From the IMG/VR virus record IMGVR_UViG_3300027777_000071, positions 1-38,634 of that record: a stretch of DNA of 38,634 nt. The stretch is one strand, 5' to 3'. Source of the DNA: a virus. Position numbers and translations under genes: made by a program. Of the stretch, positions 1 to 6,330 are shown one piece after another; position 1 is the stretch's first letter; every line of letters starts with the position of its first letter. The notes beneath the pieces are model-generated. The model did no database searches and had not been told where the DNA came from. It worked only from the letters and a program-made list of their open reading frames with translations.

Positions 1-228
1 GTCACGCAGGCGACGGCCAACGACATCTTGCGCTATGCTCTTCGTTCGCTTGACGCAGAGGGGTTTGAACCCGTGCTGCACGTCCACGACGAGATCGTGC
101 TGGAGACGACAGATCCTGAAGCCGCCGAACAGGCAATGCAGCGCGTCATGTGTACGCCGCCTGCATGGGCCGCCGGTCTGCCGCTGGGGATTGAGACGCA
201 TACGATGACACGCTATGGGAAGGGGTAG
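1..228 (+). CDS. DNA polymerase family A, C-terminal end (partial)
   Basis: The frame is open from base 1 to the TAG at 226-228 and encodes the last 75 residues of a Pol I-type DNA polymerase. The helix 'QATANDILRYAL' and then motif C 'HVHDEIVLE' (Asp30 of the visible part, a catalytic metal ligand) are typical of the palm domain. The N-terminal part of what is almost certainly the same gene runs off the right end of the window (37415-38634, stopping just after motif A). In E. coli Pol I motifs A and C are about 177 residues apart, so roughly 140 residues or more are missing between the two window ends. The next gene starts 3 nt after the stop. Confidence 0.93.
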   Translation, partial: VTQATANDILRYALRSLDAEGFEPVLHVHDEIVLETTDPEAAEQAMQRVMCTPPAWAAGLPLGIETHTMTRYGKG

Positions 229-234
229 GACATG
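219..234 (+). repeat. 16-bp direct repeat, copy 1 (stop/RBS/start junction)
   Basis: The sequence GAAGGGGTAGGACATG holds the polymerase stop codon TAG (226-228), a Shine-Dalgarno AAGGGG and the ATG of the PAPS-reductase-like gene. An identical copy lies at 986-1001 in front of the primase gene, so the two copies bracket the gene at 232-987. Confidence 0.9.
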
Positions 235-987
235 GTTAAAGATGGGGATGCGATAGCTGTTTGGTTTTCTTGTGGCGCGGCGAGCGCCGTTGCGGCGAAG
301 ATGACCGTAGAGAAGTATGGCGCGCGGTGCGCCGTTCGCGTGTTAAACAACCCAATCAAAGAGGAAGACGACGACAATCAACGGTTTCTCCGCGACGTAT
401 CCGATTGGGTAGGTCGCCCGGTTGAAACCGTGACGGCTAACAAATACCCGGCGTCAAGTGTTGTAGAAGTGTGGGATACGCGCAAGTTCATGAGTGGGCC
501 GTTGGGCGCGCCTTGCACCATCGAGTTAAAAAAAGTTGCGCGGCAAGAATGGGAACGCAACAACCGCGTTGACTGGCACGTTTTGGGGTTTACCGCAGAC
601 GAACGGCGGCGGCACGATAGGTTTGTGCTTACCGAACGCGACAACGTATTGCCCGTATTGATAGACGCAAACATAGCCAAACAGGATTGCTACACAATCC
701 TTAAAAATGCTGGTGTGCGCCTTCCGCACATTTACAGTTTAGGTTACCCAAACGCAAATTGCATTGGCTGCGTAAAGGCCACATCACCTACATATTGGAA
801 CCTTGTGCGAAAGACGCACCCTGAAGTTTTTGCCGCGCGGGCCGAACAATCTCGCAGGCTGGGCGCGCGGTTAACGCGGGTCAAAAACGAGCGCATGTTT
901 TTGGATGAGTTGCCTGTTACCGCCAAAGGTCGTTCAATAAAAAATTTAGATTTTGAATGTGGGATCTTCTGCGAAGAACGAAACTGA
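232..987 (+). CDS. PAPS reductase-like / adenine nucleotide alpha hydrolase (PP-loop) protein
   Basis: The 251-residue product looks like the phage and plasmid 'phosphoadenosine phosphosulfate reductase' family. Near the N-terminus 'WFSCGAAS' (residues 11-18) sits where the PP-loop SGGxDS ATP-binding motif belongs. 'PCTIELKK' (Cys95) and 'NANCIGCVK' (Cys177, Cys180) give the conserved cysteines of this group. Members activate a substrate with ATP. The substrate is unknown here: sulfate metabolism, thiolation of nucleic acid, or another modification are all possible. No Dnd-type or tRNA-thiolation partner is seen in the window. The start has a strong AAGGGG site. The gene is visibly less GC-rich than both neighbours and is bracketed by a perfect 16-bp repeat, both suggesting late acquisition. 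Confidence 0.85.
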   Translation: MVKDGDAIAVWFSCGAASAVAAKMTVEKYGARCAVRVLNNPIKEEDDDNQRFLRDVSDWVGRPVETVTANKYPASSVVEVWDTRKFMSGPLGAPCTIELKKVARQEWERNNRVDWHVLGFTADERRRHDRFVLTERDNVLPVLIDANIAKQDCYTILKNAGVRLPHIYSLGYPNANCIGCVKATSPTYWNLVRKTHPEVFAARAEQSRRLGARLTRVKNERMFLDELPVTAKGRSIKNLDFECGIFCEERN

Positions 988-1001
988 AGGGGTAGGACAT
1001 G
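986..1001 (+). repeat. 16-bp direct repeat, copy 2
   Basis: This copy is identical to 219-234. It contains a TAG at 992-994 that terminates neither neighbouring gene (the PAPS-like gene stops at 985-987), so it looks like a leftover of the polymerase stop codon. The copy supplies the ribosome binding site and ATG of the primase-helicase gene. Confidence 0.9.
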
Positions 1002-3332
1002 CAAGAGCAACAATTTATCGACTACATCGTGGGGCTCGCACCAGAGGGCGAGACGGCGCTGCTGGTGCGCCAAAAGCCCGTCATGCGGGGTAATGAGCAG
1101 CAGACGTTTTTGGATGGTTCGTTGAAGTACACTTGGCCTGCCTACATGCCCATCAAGCCCCGCAAGGCTGACGAGGCGTGGTATCTCAATACCGGCTCGT
1201 TCATGACCGCGCGGTTCCTTGACGGCAAGCCCAGCGCCAGCGCCGCCAACTGCGACTACGTTCTTGCCATGATGCTGGATGACATTGGCACCAAGTCCAA
1301 GATCCCGCCCCTGCCGCCGACTTGGATCATGGAGACCAGCGAAGGGTCGTTCCAGTGGGGTTACGGTTTCAGCGACCAGCCGTCCAAAGGTGAGTTCAGC
1401 GCGGCCATCACCGCCATTGCCGTGGCGGGCTACACGGACCCCGGCGCAACCAATCCAGTACGTAATTTCCGCATTCCTGGATCAGTCAATCTGAAGCCGG
1501 GGCGCGCTGCTTTCCGGGCGCGTCTGATCGAGTTCCACCCTGATCGCGAGTACACGCTGCCGCAGATCTGCGAGGCGCTGGAGGTGACGCCAGCGGAGGC
1601 GGACACCGCGCGTAACTTGAATTTCAAACTGCGCGACACCGGCATGGACACCGTGCTGGAGTGGTTGAACGACAAGGGTCTGGTGCTGTCCAACGTCAAC
1701 GGTGAAGGCTGGATGGGCATCGTGTGCCCCAACCATGCACAGCATTCAGACGGCCAGATCGGAGCCCGCTACAAGCCTCTGGATCGCTCGTTCTGTTGCT
1801 ACCACGGCCACTGCGAGGGCTTCAACACGCAGGCGTTTCTGACGTGGGTGCATGACAACGGCGGCCCGCGCGTCTCGCTGGGTCTGCGCGACGAGTTGCT
1901 GGCGCAGCATATGCAGTCCACGCTGTCCAAGTTGTCGCCCACAGAGGCGTTCCCTGACGAGGCTGCGCGCATCATCGCCGAGGTGGATCGCAAGGAAGTC
2001 GGGCGCGTTGACAAGGCGGGCTGGTACGAGCGGTTCGCCTACGTCATCGAAGACGACGCCTATTTCGATCTGGACGCCCGCACCGAGTTGAGCCGGGGCT
2101 CGTTCAACGCCATCTTTCGCCACGTCAACTGCAAGTCGATCCATATGAGCGGCAAGAGCGCCCGCAGGATCGAGGCCAGCGTCTGCTATGACGAGAATCG
2201 CGCCGCCGCCAACGCCAGGCTGTTGCGCGGCATTACCTACGCTGCCGGTGACGGCGTCCTCGTCTCGCGCGACGGCGACGTGTACGGCAACCGCTGGCGC
2301 GACGCGCGGCCCGATCTGACCGGCGTGGCTCCCGGCGACGTGTCGCGTTGGCTCGACCACTGCCGGGCGCTGGTGCCAGAGGAGGCCGAGTTGACGCATT
2401 GCCTCGACGTGATGGCCTACAAGCTCCAGAACCCTCGCGTCAAGATCAACCACGCGGTGCTGCACGGCGGCGACGAGGGGTCCGGCAAGGATACGATGTG
2501 GGCGCCCTTCATTTGGGCAGTGTGCGGCCCAGGTCTCAAGAACCGGGGTCTGGTGGACAACGACGGGCTCAACTCGCAGTGGGGTTACGCGCTGGAGAGC
2601 GAGATCCTGATCTTGAACGAGTTGAAGGAACCGGAGGCGTCGCAGCGCCGCGCGCTTGCCAACAAGCTCAAGCCCATCATCGCCGCCCCACCGGAGACGC
2701 TGCCGATCAACCGCAAGGGCTTGCATCCTTACGACATGGTGAACCGCATGATGGTGCTGGCGTTCACGAACGATCCCGTCCCGATCTCGATCTCGTCTGG
2801 CGACCGCCGCTGGTTCTGCGTTTGGTCGTCCGCCGGGCGCATGGACCCAAGCGCAGCGCAGGACATGTGGCGCTGGTACCGCGCGGGCGGTTTTGAGACC
2901 ATTGCCCGGTGGCTGGCTGACCGCGACGTGTCCAAGTTCAACCCGTCTGCGCCGCCCATGTGGACCGAGTTCAAGGAGAACCTGATCGAGAACGGCATGA
3001 GCATGGCGGAGAGTTTCATCCTCACGCAGATACGCGCCAGAACGGACGAGTTCAGGCGCGGCATCATCGCCACGCCCTTCTACGGCATCTGCGACCGCCT
3101 GATGGCGGCTGGCCCCGCAGGCGTCAAGATCCCGCCGTCTGCGCTGCTCCACGCCCTCAAGGAGGCCAAATGGATCGACCGGGGGCGCGTGGCGTCTGTG
3201 GAGCATCCCAGCAGGCGGCATGTGTTCGTCGCGCCTGAATACGCCAAGGAGCGCAAATCTGTGCTGCGGAACATGCTGGAGTCTACTGGCGAGAGCGGCA
3301 AAGTGATCGACTTCCCCGGTCGCACAGCCTAA
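999..3332 (+). CDS. Primase-helicase (AEP-type primase, zinc motif, SF3-like helicase, DUF5906)
   Basis: The 777-residue protein combines replication activities. The N-terminal part has the archaeo-eukaryotic primase acidic motif 'MMLDDIGTK' (Asp94-Asp95) and the later 'RIPGSVNLKP' (from Arg158) typical of RepB/NrS-1-like primases. Residues 243-272 hold a Cys/His cluster (CPNH ... CCYHGHC) that probably binds zinc. The C-terminal half has Walker A 'GGDEGSGKDT' (about 490-499), Walker B-like 'ILILNELKE' (about 536-544) and 'MVLAFTNDPVPI', matching the DUF5906 / virulence-associated-E-like helicase group. It would prime and unwind for the phage polymerase encoded just upstream. The ATG lies in a GAAGGGGTAGGACATG initiation cassette. 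The gene is GC-rich, and long reading frames on its other strand are shadows. Confidence 0.9.
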   Translation: MQEQQFIDYIVGLAPEGETALLVRQKPVMRGNEQQTFLDGSLKYTWPAYMPIKPRKADEAWYLNTGSFMTARFLDGKPSASAANCDYVLAMMLDDIGTKSKIPPLPPTWIMETSEGSFQWGYGFSDQPSKGEFSAAITAIAVAGYTDPGATNPVRNFRIPGSVNLKPGRAAFRARLIEFHPDREYTLPQICEALEVTPAEADTARNLNFKLRDTGMDTVLEWLNDKGLVLSNVNGEGWMGIVCPNHAQHSDGQIGARYKPLDRSFCCYHGHCEGFNTQAFLTWVHDNGGPRVSLGLRDELLAQHMQSTLSKLSPTEAFPDEAARIIAEVDRKEVGRVDKAGWYERFAYVIEDDAYFDLDARTELSRGSFNAIFRHVNCKSIHMSGKSARRIEASVCYDENRAAANARLLRGITYAAGDGVLVSRDGDVYGNRWRDARPDLTGVAPGDVSRWLDHCRALVPEEAELTHCLDVMAYKLQNPRVKINHAVLHGGDEGSGKDTMWAPFIWAVCGPGLKNRGLVDNDGLNSQWGYALESEILILNELKEPEASQRRALANKLKPIIAAPPETLPINRKGLHPYDMVNRMMVLAFTNDPVPISISSGDRRWFCVWSSAGRMDPSAAQDMWRWYRAGGFETIARWLADRDVSKFNPSAPPMWTEFKENLIENGMSMAESFILTQIRARTDEFRRGIIATPFYGICDRLMAAGPAGVKIPPSALLHALKEAKWIDRGRVASVEHPSRRHVFVAPEYAKERKSVLRNMLESTGESGKVIDFPGRTA

Positions 3333-3339
3333 CGAAAGA

Positions 3340-3363
3340 CCCCCGGTGCTTTCGCGCCGGGGG
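3340..3363. terminator. Strong hairpin between convergent genes, probable bidirectional terminator
   Basis: CCCCCGGTGC (3340-3349), loop TTTC and GCGCCGGGGG (3354-3363) form a 10-bp stem with one G-T wobble. It lies 8 bp after the primase-helicase stop and faces the end of the leftward gene at 3447-3818. On the lower strand it is followed by TCTTTCGTT, a weak T tract. On the upper strand no T run follows, so rightward termination may be partial. Confidence 0.6.
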
Positions 3364-3393
3364 CAAGTTGCGTTCGACACACAGAGACTAGAC

Positions 3394-3455
3394 CATCAGA
3401 CAACCGGTCTGATGCGCCGGGGCGGATGCCCCAACGATCCGGCTTGTCACCGGAT
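3394..3455. other. Two further hairpins in the convergent intergenic region
   Basis: CATCAGAC (3394-3401) pairs with GTCTGATG (3407-3414), 8 bp with a 5-nt loop. ATCCGG (3437-3442) pairs with CCGGAT (3450-3455), overlapping the stop codon of the leftward gene. Together with 3340-3363 they give three hairpins in about 115 bp. No coding capacity is evident from 3333 to 3446. Confidence 0.45.
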
Positions 3456-3818
3456 AGGTTTAGCGGCATGGGCCGCAAATTCATCATCTTCGCGCAGCGT
3501 GTTGGTCGCTTCCGTCCACGCCGCGTCCCGCTCGCGGGGTGGCAGGCGCTCGATGGCGCGCAGACCAGCGCGAAGGTTTTCAATCCGATATTCCAGCGTT
3601 TCAATCCGCTCGTCAATCGCGTTGGTGCTAAGGTTGTCGTCAACGCCCAGCAAAGTCAGCAATTCATCAATCTCGCGTTCCATCTCTTCATGAAACTGCG
3701 TCTTGCGGCGCCCGTCGCAGTAGTAGGCCAACAGCGCCGCTTCGTGGATCGCTTTGCCAGCGATCTGGATCTTCACATACGCTATTGCATCGTGTTCGTT
3801 GATACCGATCTTGAACAT
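3447..3818 (-). CDS. Small phage protein of unknown function
   Basis: The 123-residue product is read leftward from an ATG at 3816-3818 preceded by AGGGGAGTCTGAC, a good Shine-Dalgarno site; an upstream in-frame ATG at 3848 lacks one. It is rich in Glu, Arg and Leu and mostly helical in appearance. The middle ('EEMEREIDELLTLLGVDD', 'IDERIETLEYRIENLRAGL') looks like a coiled coil. No enzyme motif is recognised. It stands alone between two rightward units, with a hairpin cluster behind it and a dyad 26 bp in front of it. Confidence 0.7.
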   Translation of the reverse strand: MFKIGINEHDAIAYVKIQIAGKAIHEAALLAYYCDGRRKTQFHEEMEREIDELLTLLGVDDNLSTNAIDERIETLEYRIENLRAGLRAIERLPPRERDAAWTEATNTLREDDEFAAHAAKPIR

Positions 3819-3843
3819 GTCAGACTCCCCTAGTTGACGGTGA

Positions 3844-3867
3844 ACCATCGCACGTCAGCGCGATGGT
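3844..3867. promoter_or_regulatory. Dyad ACCATCGC-N8-GCGATGGT in a divergent intergenic region
   Basis: A perfect 8-bp inverted repeat lies in the 142-bp gap between the leftward gene starting at 3818 and the rightward metallophosphoesterase gene starting at 3961. It could be a repressor operator shared by the two promoters, or a 5'-leader hairpin of the leftward mRNA. The rest of the gap (3868-3945) is AT-rich and must contain the promoters, but no confident -35/-10 pair was picked. Confidence 0.45.
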
Positions 3868-3960
3868 GTAAAGCATTATTTAGCATATAAAGGAAAATGT
3901 GGATTACTTTTATCAGTCATGTTTCTGTGTTATTTCGAATCATCTTCTGAGGGTTTGTCC

Positions 3961-4956
3961 ATGTATCTGACAGCCAAGCAGGTCGAGGAACTTTATGACC
4001 ATCACGGATCAATCCGTCGCACAGCCGATTTTCTCGGGATACCAGAGCGCACCCTGAGAGACAAAGTAAAAGATGGCCGGGACATCAAAGTGTCGGAAAC
4101 CGTTTTCCGCGTGAAGGATCTCGAAGACGAGATAAATACGTTAAGACAAAAGCTTTCTTTGATCTCCACCATTAAGCCAAGATATGTAGCGGGCCGCGAG
4201 GATGAAACTAGAGTTGTGGCGATAGGCGATACGCACGACCAGCCAGGTATGGACAAGGATCGGTTCAGGTGGATCGGTCGCCATTGCGCCAAGGTCATTC
4301 CCCACCGAATAGTTCAAATCGGCGATTTCTGTTCGTGGGATTCGGTCTCGACGCACGACGCGCCAGGCAGCGTGTCGCACTCGATGCGTCCGTCATTCAA
4401 GACGGATCTCGAAAGCTGCGAAGAAGCAATGTCCTTGTTCTTCAAGGAAATCAAAGACTTGACGATCCCTATGGAGTTGACGGCGGGGAACCACGAAGAC
4501 CGGATCGCACGTTTTGAGAACAAAAACGCTGAAACTGTTGGAACTTTGTACATACAATTTGAAGAACTTTGCGCCCGTTACCGCTGGCGCCTGCACACAT
4601 ATGGGCAGTGGTTATTTATCGACGGCGTTGGGTTTACGCATGTTCCCAAAAATATAATGGGCAAGCCCTACGGCGGCCAGAACAGCGAAAACGCAATAGC
4701 TAACCACGCTACGCATGGCGTTGTTTATGGTCACACGCATAGGTCAGCCTTTCGTAAAGCGCCGAAGATCGGCATCAACAACAGCATTGAGGTCTTGAAC
4801 CTAGGCAGCGCCATGCCTGACGGCTACGTTGCCAAGTATGCTGGCACAGCCACCAGCGGATGGTCATATGGCATTTATGAACTGTCCCTAAAGTCAGGTC
4901 ATATAACATCCCACAGGTTTATCAGTATGCGCGAGCTTCGGGAACTGTACGCTTGA
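3961..4956 (+). CDS. Calcineurin-like metallophosphoesterase with N-terminal helix-turn-helix
   Basis: The start ATG at 3961 has GAGGG seven bases upstream; an earlier in-frame ATG at 3919 lacks a site. The 331-residue product has the full metallophosphoesterase motif set: 'GDTHD' (Asp90, His92), 'QIGDF' (Asp122), 'GNHED' (Asn177, His178) and 'GHTH' (His258, His260). Two metal ions would sit between these ligands and hydrolyse a phosphomono- or diester. Residues 16-38 ('GSIRRTADFLGIPERTLRDKV') resemble a recombinase- or terminase-like HTH that reads DNA, followed by a short coiled coil near residues 50-65. Substrate unknown; nucleic acid processing is the simplest guess. It heads a three-gene rightward unit. 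Confidence 0.88.
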   Translation: MYLTAKQVEELYDHHGSIRRTADFLGIPERTLRDKVKDGRDIKVSETVFRVKDLEDEINTLRQKLSLISTIKPRYVAGREDETRVVAIGDTHDQPGMDKDRFRWIGRHCAKVIPHRIVQIGDFCSWDSVSTHDAPGSVSHSMRPSFKTDLESCEEAMSLFFKEIKDLTIPMELTAGNHEDRIARFENKNAETVGTLYIQFEELCARYRWRLHTYGQWLFIDGVGFTHVPKNIMGKPYGGQNSENAIANHATHGVVYGHTHRSAFRKAPKIGINNSIEVLNLGSAMPDGYVAKYAGTATSGWSYGIYELSLKSGHITSHRFISMRELRELYA

Positions 4957-4967
4957 GGCTCGACAAG

Positions 4968-5225
4968 ATGCACCCCTTCGCGGAGGAGCTTTGCGCAATG
5001 TTCCGCACCAAGCACGGCGTGATGGACGCCGAGAACGAAATGGCCCGAGAGTTGATCGCGCTCAACCTCCGCTTGATGGAGCTTGAAGGCCGTTTAAAGG
5101 TGCTTGAACGCGATAGGCTTCGCTCGTATCATCGAGAGCCTAGCATCCACCACATGAAGACCCTGTCGCGTCCCATTGATGACAACAATTGGTTTACACC
5201 TGAGAAGGATGACGGCGATGCGTGA
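4968..5225 (+). CDS. Small coiled-coil phage protein
   Basis: The 85-residue product is read from ATG 4968 with GAGG nine bases upstream. An alternative TTG start at 4953 would overlap the metallophosphoesterase stop by TTGA. Its centre, from 'MARELIALNLRLMELEGRLKVLERDRLRSY', has leucines in heptad spacing and is a probable coiled coil. The tail is hydrophilic and acidic. It is probably translationally coupled to the metallophosphoesterase gene, and a role with that enzyme is only inference. No family recognised. Confidence 0.65.
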   Translation: MHPFAEELCAMFRTKHGVMDAENEMARELIALNLRLMELEGRLKVLERDRLRSYHREPSIHHMKTLSRPIDDNNWFTPEKDDGDA

Positions 5226-5448
5226 TGACGACGACGACATCGTGGAATTGGTGGAAGACGAAATGCCGATCTTCGACGACCCCGTCTCCCAGCGCGCCTA
5301 CGCTTTTGTCCATCTTGCCAGGTTTGCGGAGACTTGCGCGGATGAGACCGCGCGGGATCTTACCTACACGATGATGCGCAAGGTCTGCCAGTCGATCAAG
5401 GCGACATCCACGGCAGACATAAAGATTCTGGACGGCGGGAAGAGTTAA
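5218..5448 (+). CDS. Small acidic phage protein
   Basis: The 76-residue protein starts at ATG 5218, eight bases inside the end of the previous gene, with GAGAAGGA upstream. The N-terminus is very acidic ('MRDDDDDIVELVEDEMPIFDD'), followed by a helical region ('SQRAYAFVHLARFAETC'). No domain recognised. Its TAA at 5446-5448 overlaps the stop of the leftward operon at 5445-5447 within a palindromic TTAA, so the two transcription units meet tail to tail without a gap. Confidence 0.65.
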   Translation: MRDDDDDIVELVEDEMPIFDDPVSQRAYAFVHLARFAETCADETARDLTYTMMRKVCQSIKATSTADIKILDGGKS

Positions 5449-5645
5449 TCCTTCTCGTCCAACGCTTCCAAGATGATTGTACGCGCCAAGGCGCTTGTGC
5501 CCCATTCGCCGAGGCTAAACACATCCCGCAGCCCGTCCTCCAGCTTTTCGATGCGGTCGGCGGCTTCCCATTTAATTGGCTCAACAACCTTGCCAAAGAA
5601 CGGATCATCCAGTGGTTCGCGCAGCCGCTTCACAAGATCAGTCAT
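5445..5645 (-). CDS. Small protein, paralogue of the next upstream gene ('ADRIEKLE' family)
   Basis: The 66-residue product begins 'MTDLVKRLREPLDD' and contains 'AADRIEKLEDGLRDV', a short helical signature widespread in small proteins of alphaproteobacterial phages. The start has a strong GGAGGGGAAAA site. The ATG overlaps the stop of the preceding gene in ATGACTGA, the same junction seen one gene upstream. It shares a 28-bp identical DNA block with that neighbour. It is the last gene of the leftward operon. Function unknown; the helix could mediate dimerisation. Confidence 0.75.
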   Translation of the reverse strand: MTDLVKRLREPLDDPFFGKVVEPIKWEAADRIEKLEDGLRDVFSLGEWGTSALARTIILEALDEKD

Positions 5646-5802
5646 TTTTCCCCTCCAGTGCGTTGCGGGCAATTCGTTTCCGCTCGCTAAATACTTCGCA
5701 AAGCTCCACAAGAGCTTCCCAGTCACTTTCGAATATCGGGCTATCCCAATTTTTACAGACCTCCCGCAGCGCCGCCTCCAGCTTTTCGATGCGGTCGGCG
5801 GC
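5537..5802 (-). repeat. 28-bp identical block shared by the paralogous pair
   Basis: Positions 5537-5564 and 5775-5802 are identical over 28 bases and encode the 'AADRIEKLE' core in both genes. A shorter block encoding 'LVKRLR' and the ATGACTGA start/stop junctions (5638-5645 and 5867-5874) are also shared, while the sequence between is diverged. The feature spans from the first copy to the second. Confidence 0.85.
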
Positions 5803-5874
5803 ACTCTCAAGCAAGCCCCAAGTGCTTTCGCCGCAGTCCCATTGGCGCAACCGCTTCACAAGATCGTCAGTCAT
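5638..5874 (-). CDS. Small protein, 'ADRIEKLEAAL' family
   Basis: The 78-residue product starts 'MTDDLVKRLRQWD' and carries 'AADRIEKLEAALREV' followed by an acidic and aromatic helical tail. GGGGAGGAAGATAG precedes the ATG at 5874. It is paralogous to the following gene at 5445-5645: the same start, the same central motif and a diverged C-terminus. The two probably arose by tandem duplication of a roughly 230-bp unit. Function unknown. Confidence 0.78.
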   Translation of the reverse strand: MTDDLVKRLRQWDCGESTWGLLESAADRIEKLEAALREVCKNWDSPIFESDWEALVELCEVFSERKRIARNALEGKND

Positions 5875-6067
5875 CTATCTTCCTCCCCATCGTCGGATTG
5901 TTGCGTCCGCGCACTTGCGTGTTAGGCCAGACCCAGATCTCGCCAGTGTCGTCTTGAATGCAGACCCATAATAGGTGATGCTCGTCGCCGTTGTCGATCA
6001 GGAAGTGCGCCAGCGCCCGCCCTAGCGGCGTGGTAAGCGGCATAGTCGGGTTCAGTTGCAGCATCAT
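5867..6067 (-). CDS. Conserved small phage protein of unknown function
   Basis: The 66-residue product ('MMLQLNPTMPLTTPLGRALAHFLIDNG' onwards, then 'LLWVCIQDDTGEIWVWPNTQVRGRNNPT') matches a small protein type seen in many tailed phages that is normally annotated hypothetical. A compact beta-strand fold is likely from the alternating hydrophobic pattern. The ATG at 6067 overlaps the upstream TGA as ATGA, with GGAG upstream; the adjacent ATG at 6064 is an alternative. It is translationally coupled on both sides. Confidence 0.78.
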   Translation of the reverse strand: MMLQLNPTMPLTTPLGRALAHFLIDNGDEHHLLWVCIQDDTGEIWVWPNTQVRGRNNPTMGRKIDD

Positions 6068-6330
6068 GACTGGGGCTCCGTTAGCTCGCGCACGGCCAGT
6101 TCGAAGTAGCCCGCGCCGTCCTGCCAGTGGTCCACAAAACCAGGGTCGCCGCACAGAATGCGCGCCATCTTGTCAGCGATCACCTCCAGCGCCTGCGCCT
6201 GCGTCACGTCCAGCCGATCCCAATTGCGCGAGGTTCGCATCAACCGTTTGATAGTTTGCGAGTAGTCCGCCATTTCGCGAAACAGCCCATGGGTCTGCTC
6301 GCGGTCGGATAGGATCTGGTCAGTGTTCAT
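6064..6330 (-). CDS. DUF6378-like small phage protein
   Basis: The 88-residue product starts at 6330 after AAAGGAAAGCAA. The pattern 'REQTHGLFREMADYSQTIKRLMRTSRNWDRL', then 'QAQALEVIADKMARILCGDP' and 'DHWQDGAGYFELAVREL', is that of the DUF6378 family common in phages. The protein is all-helical and its function is unknown. It overlaps the downstream gene by ATGA and the upstream DnaA-like gene by 4 nt, so it belongs to the coupled leftward operon. Confidence 0.82.
   Translation of the reverse strand: MNTDQILSDREQTHGLFREMADYSQTIKRLMRTSRNWDRLDVTQAQALEVIADKMARILCGDPGFVDHWQDGAGYFELAVRELTEPQS

Noticed and set aside
1746-3380. A 544-codon open frame on the lower strand opposite the primase-helicase gene
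   Set aside because: It is an antisense shadow in GC-rich DNA: composition is biased to Arg, Ala, His and Val, there is no domain pattern, and the upper-strand gene has clear primase and helicase motifs.
3919-3960. Upstream ATG (3919) for the metallophosphoesterase
   Set aside because: It lacks a ribosome binding site, whereas ATG 3961 has GAGGG at good spacing and begins directly before the HTH.
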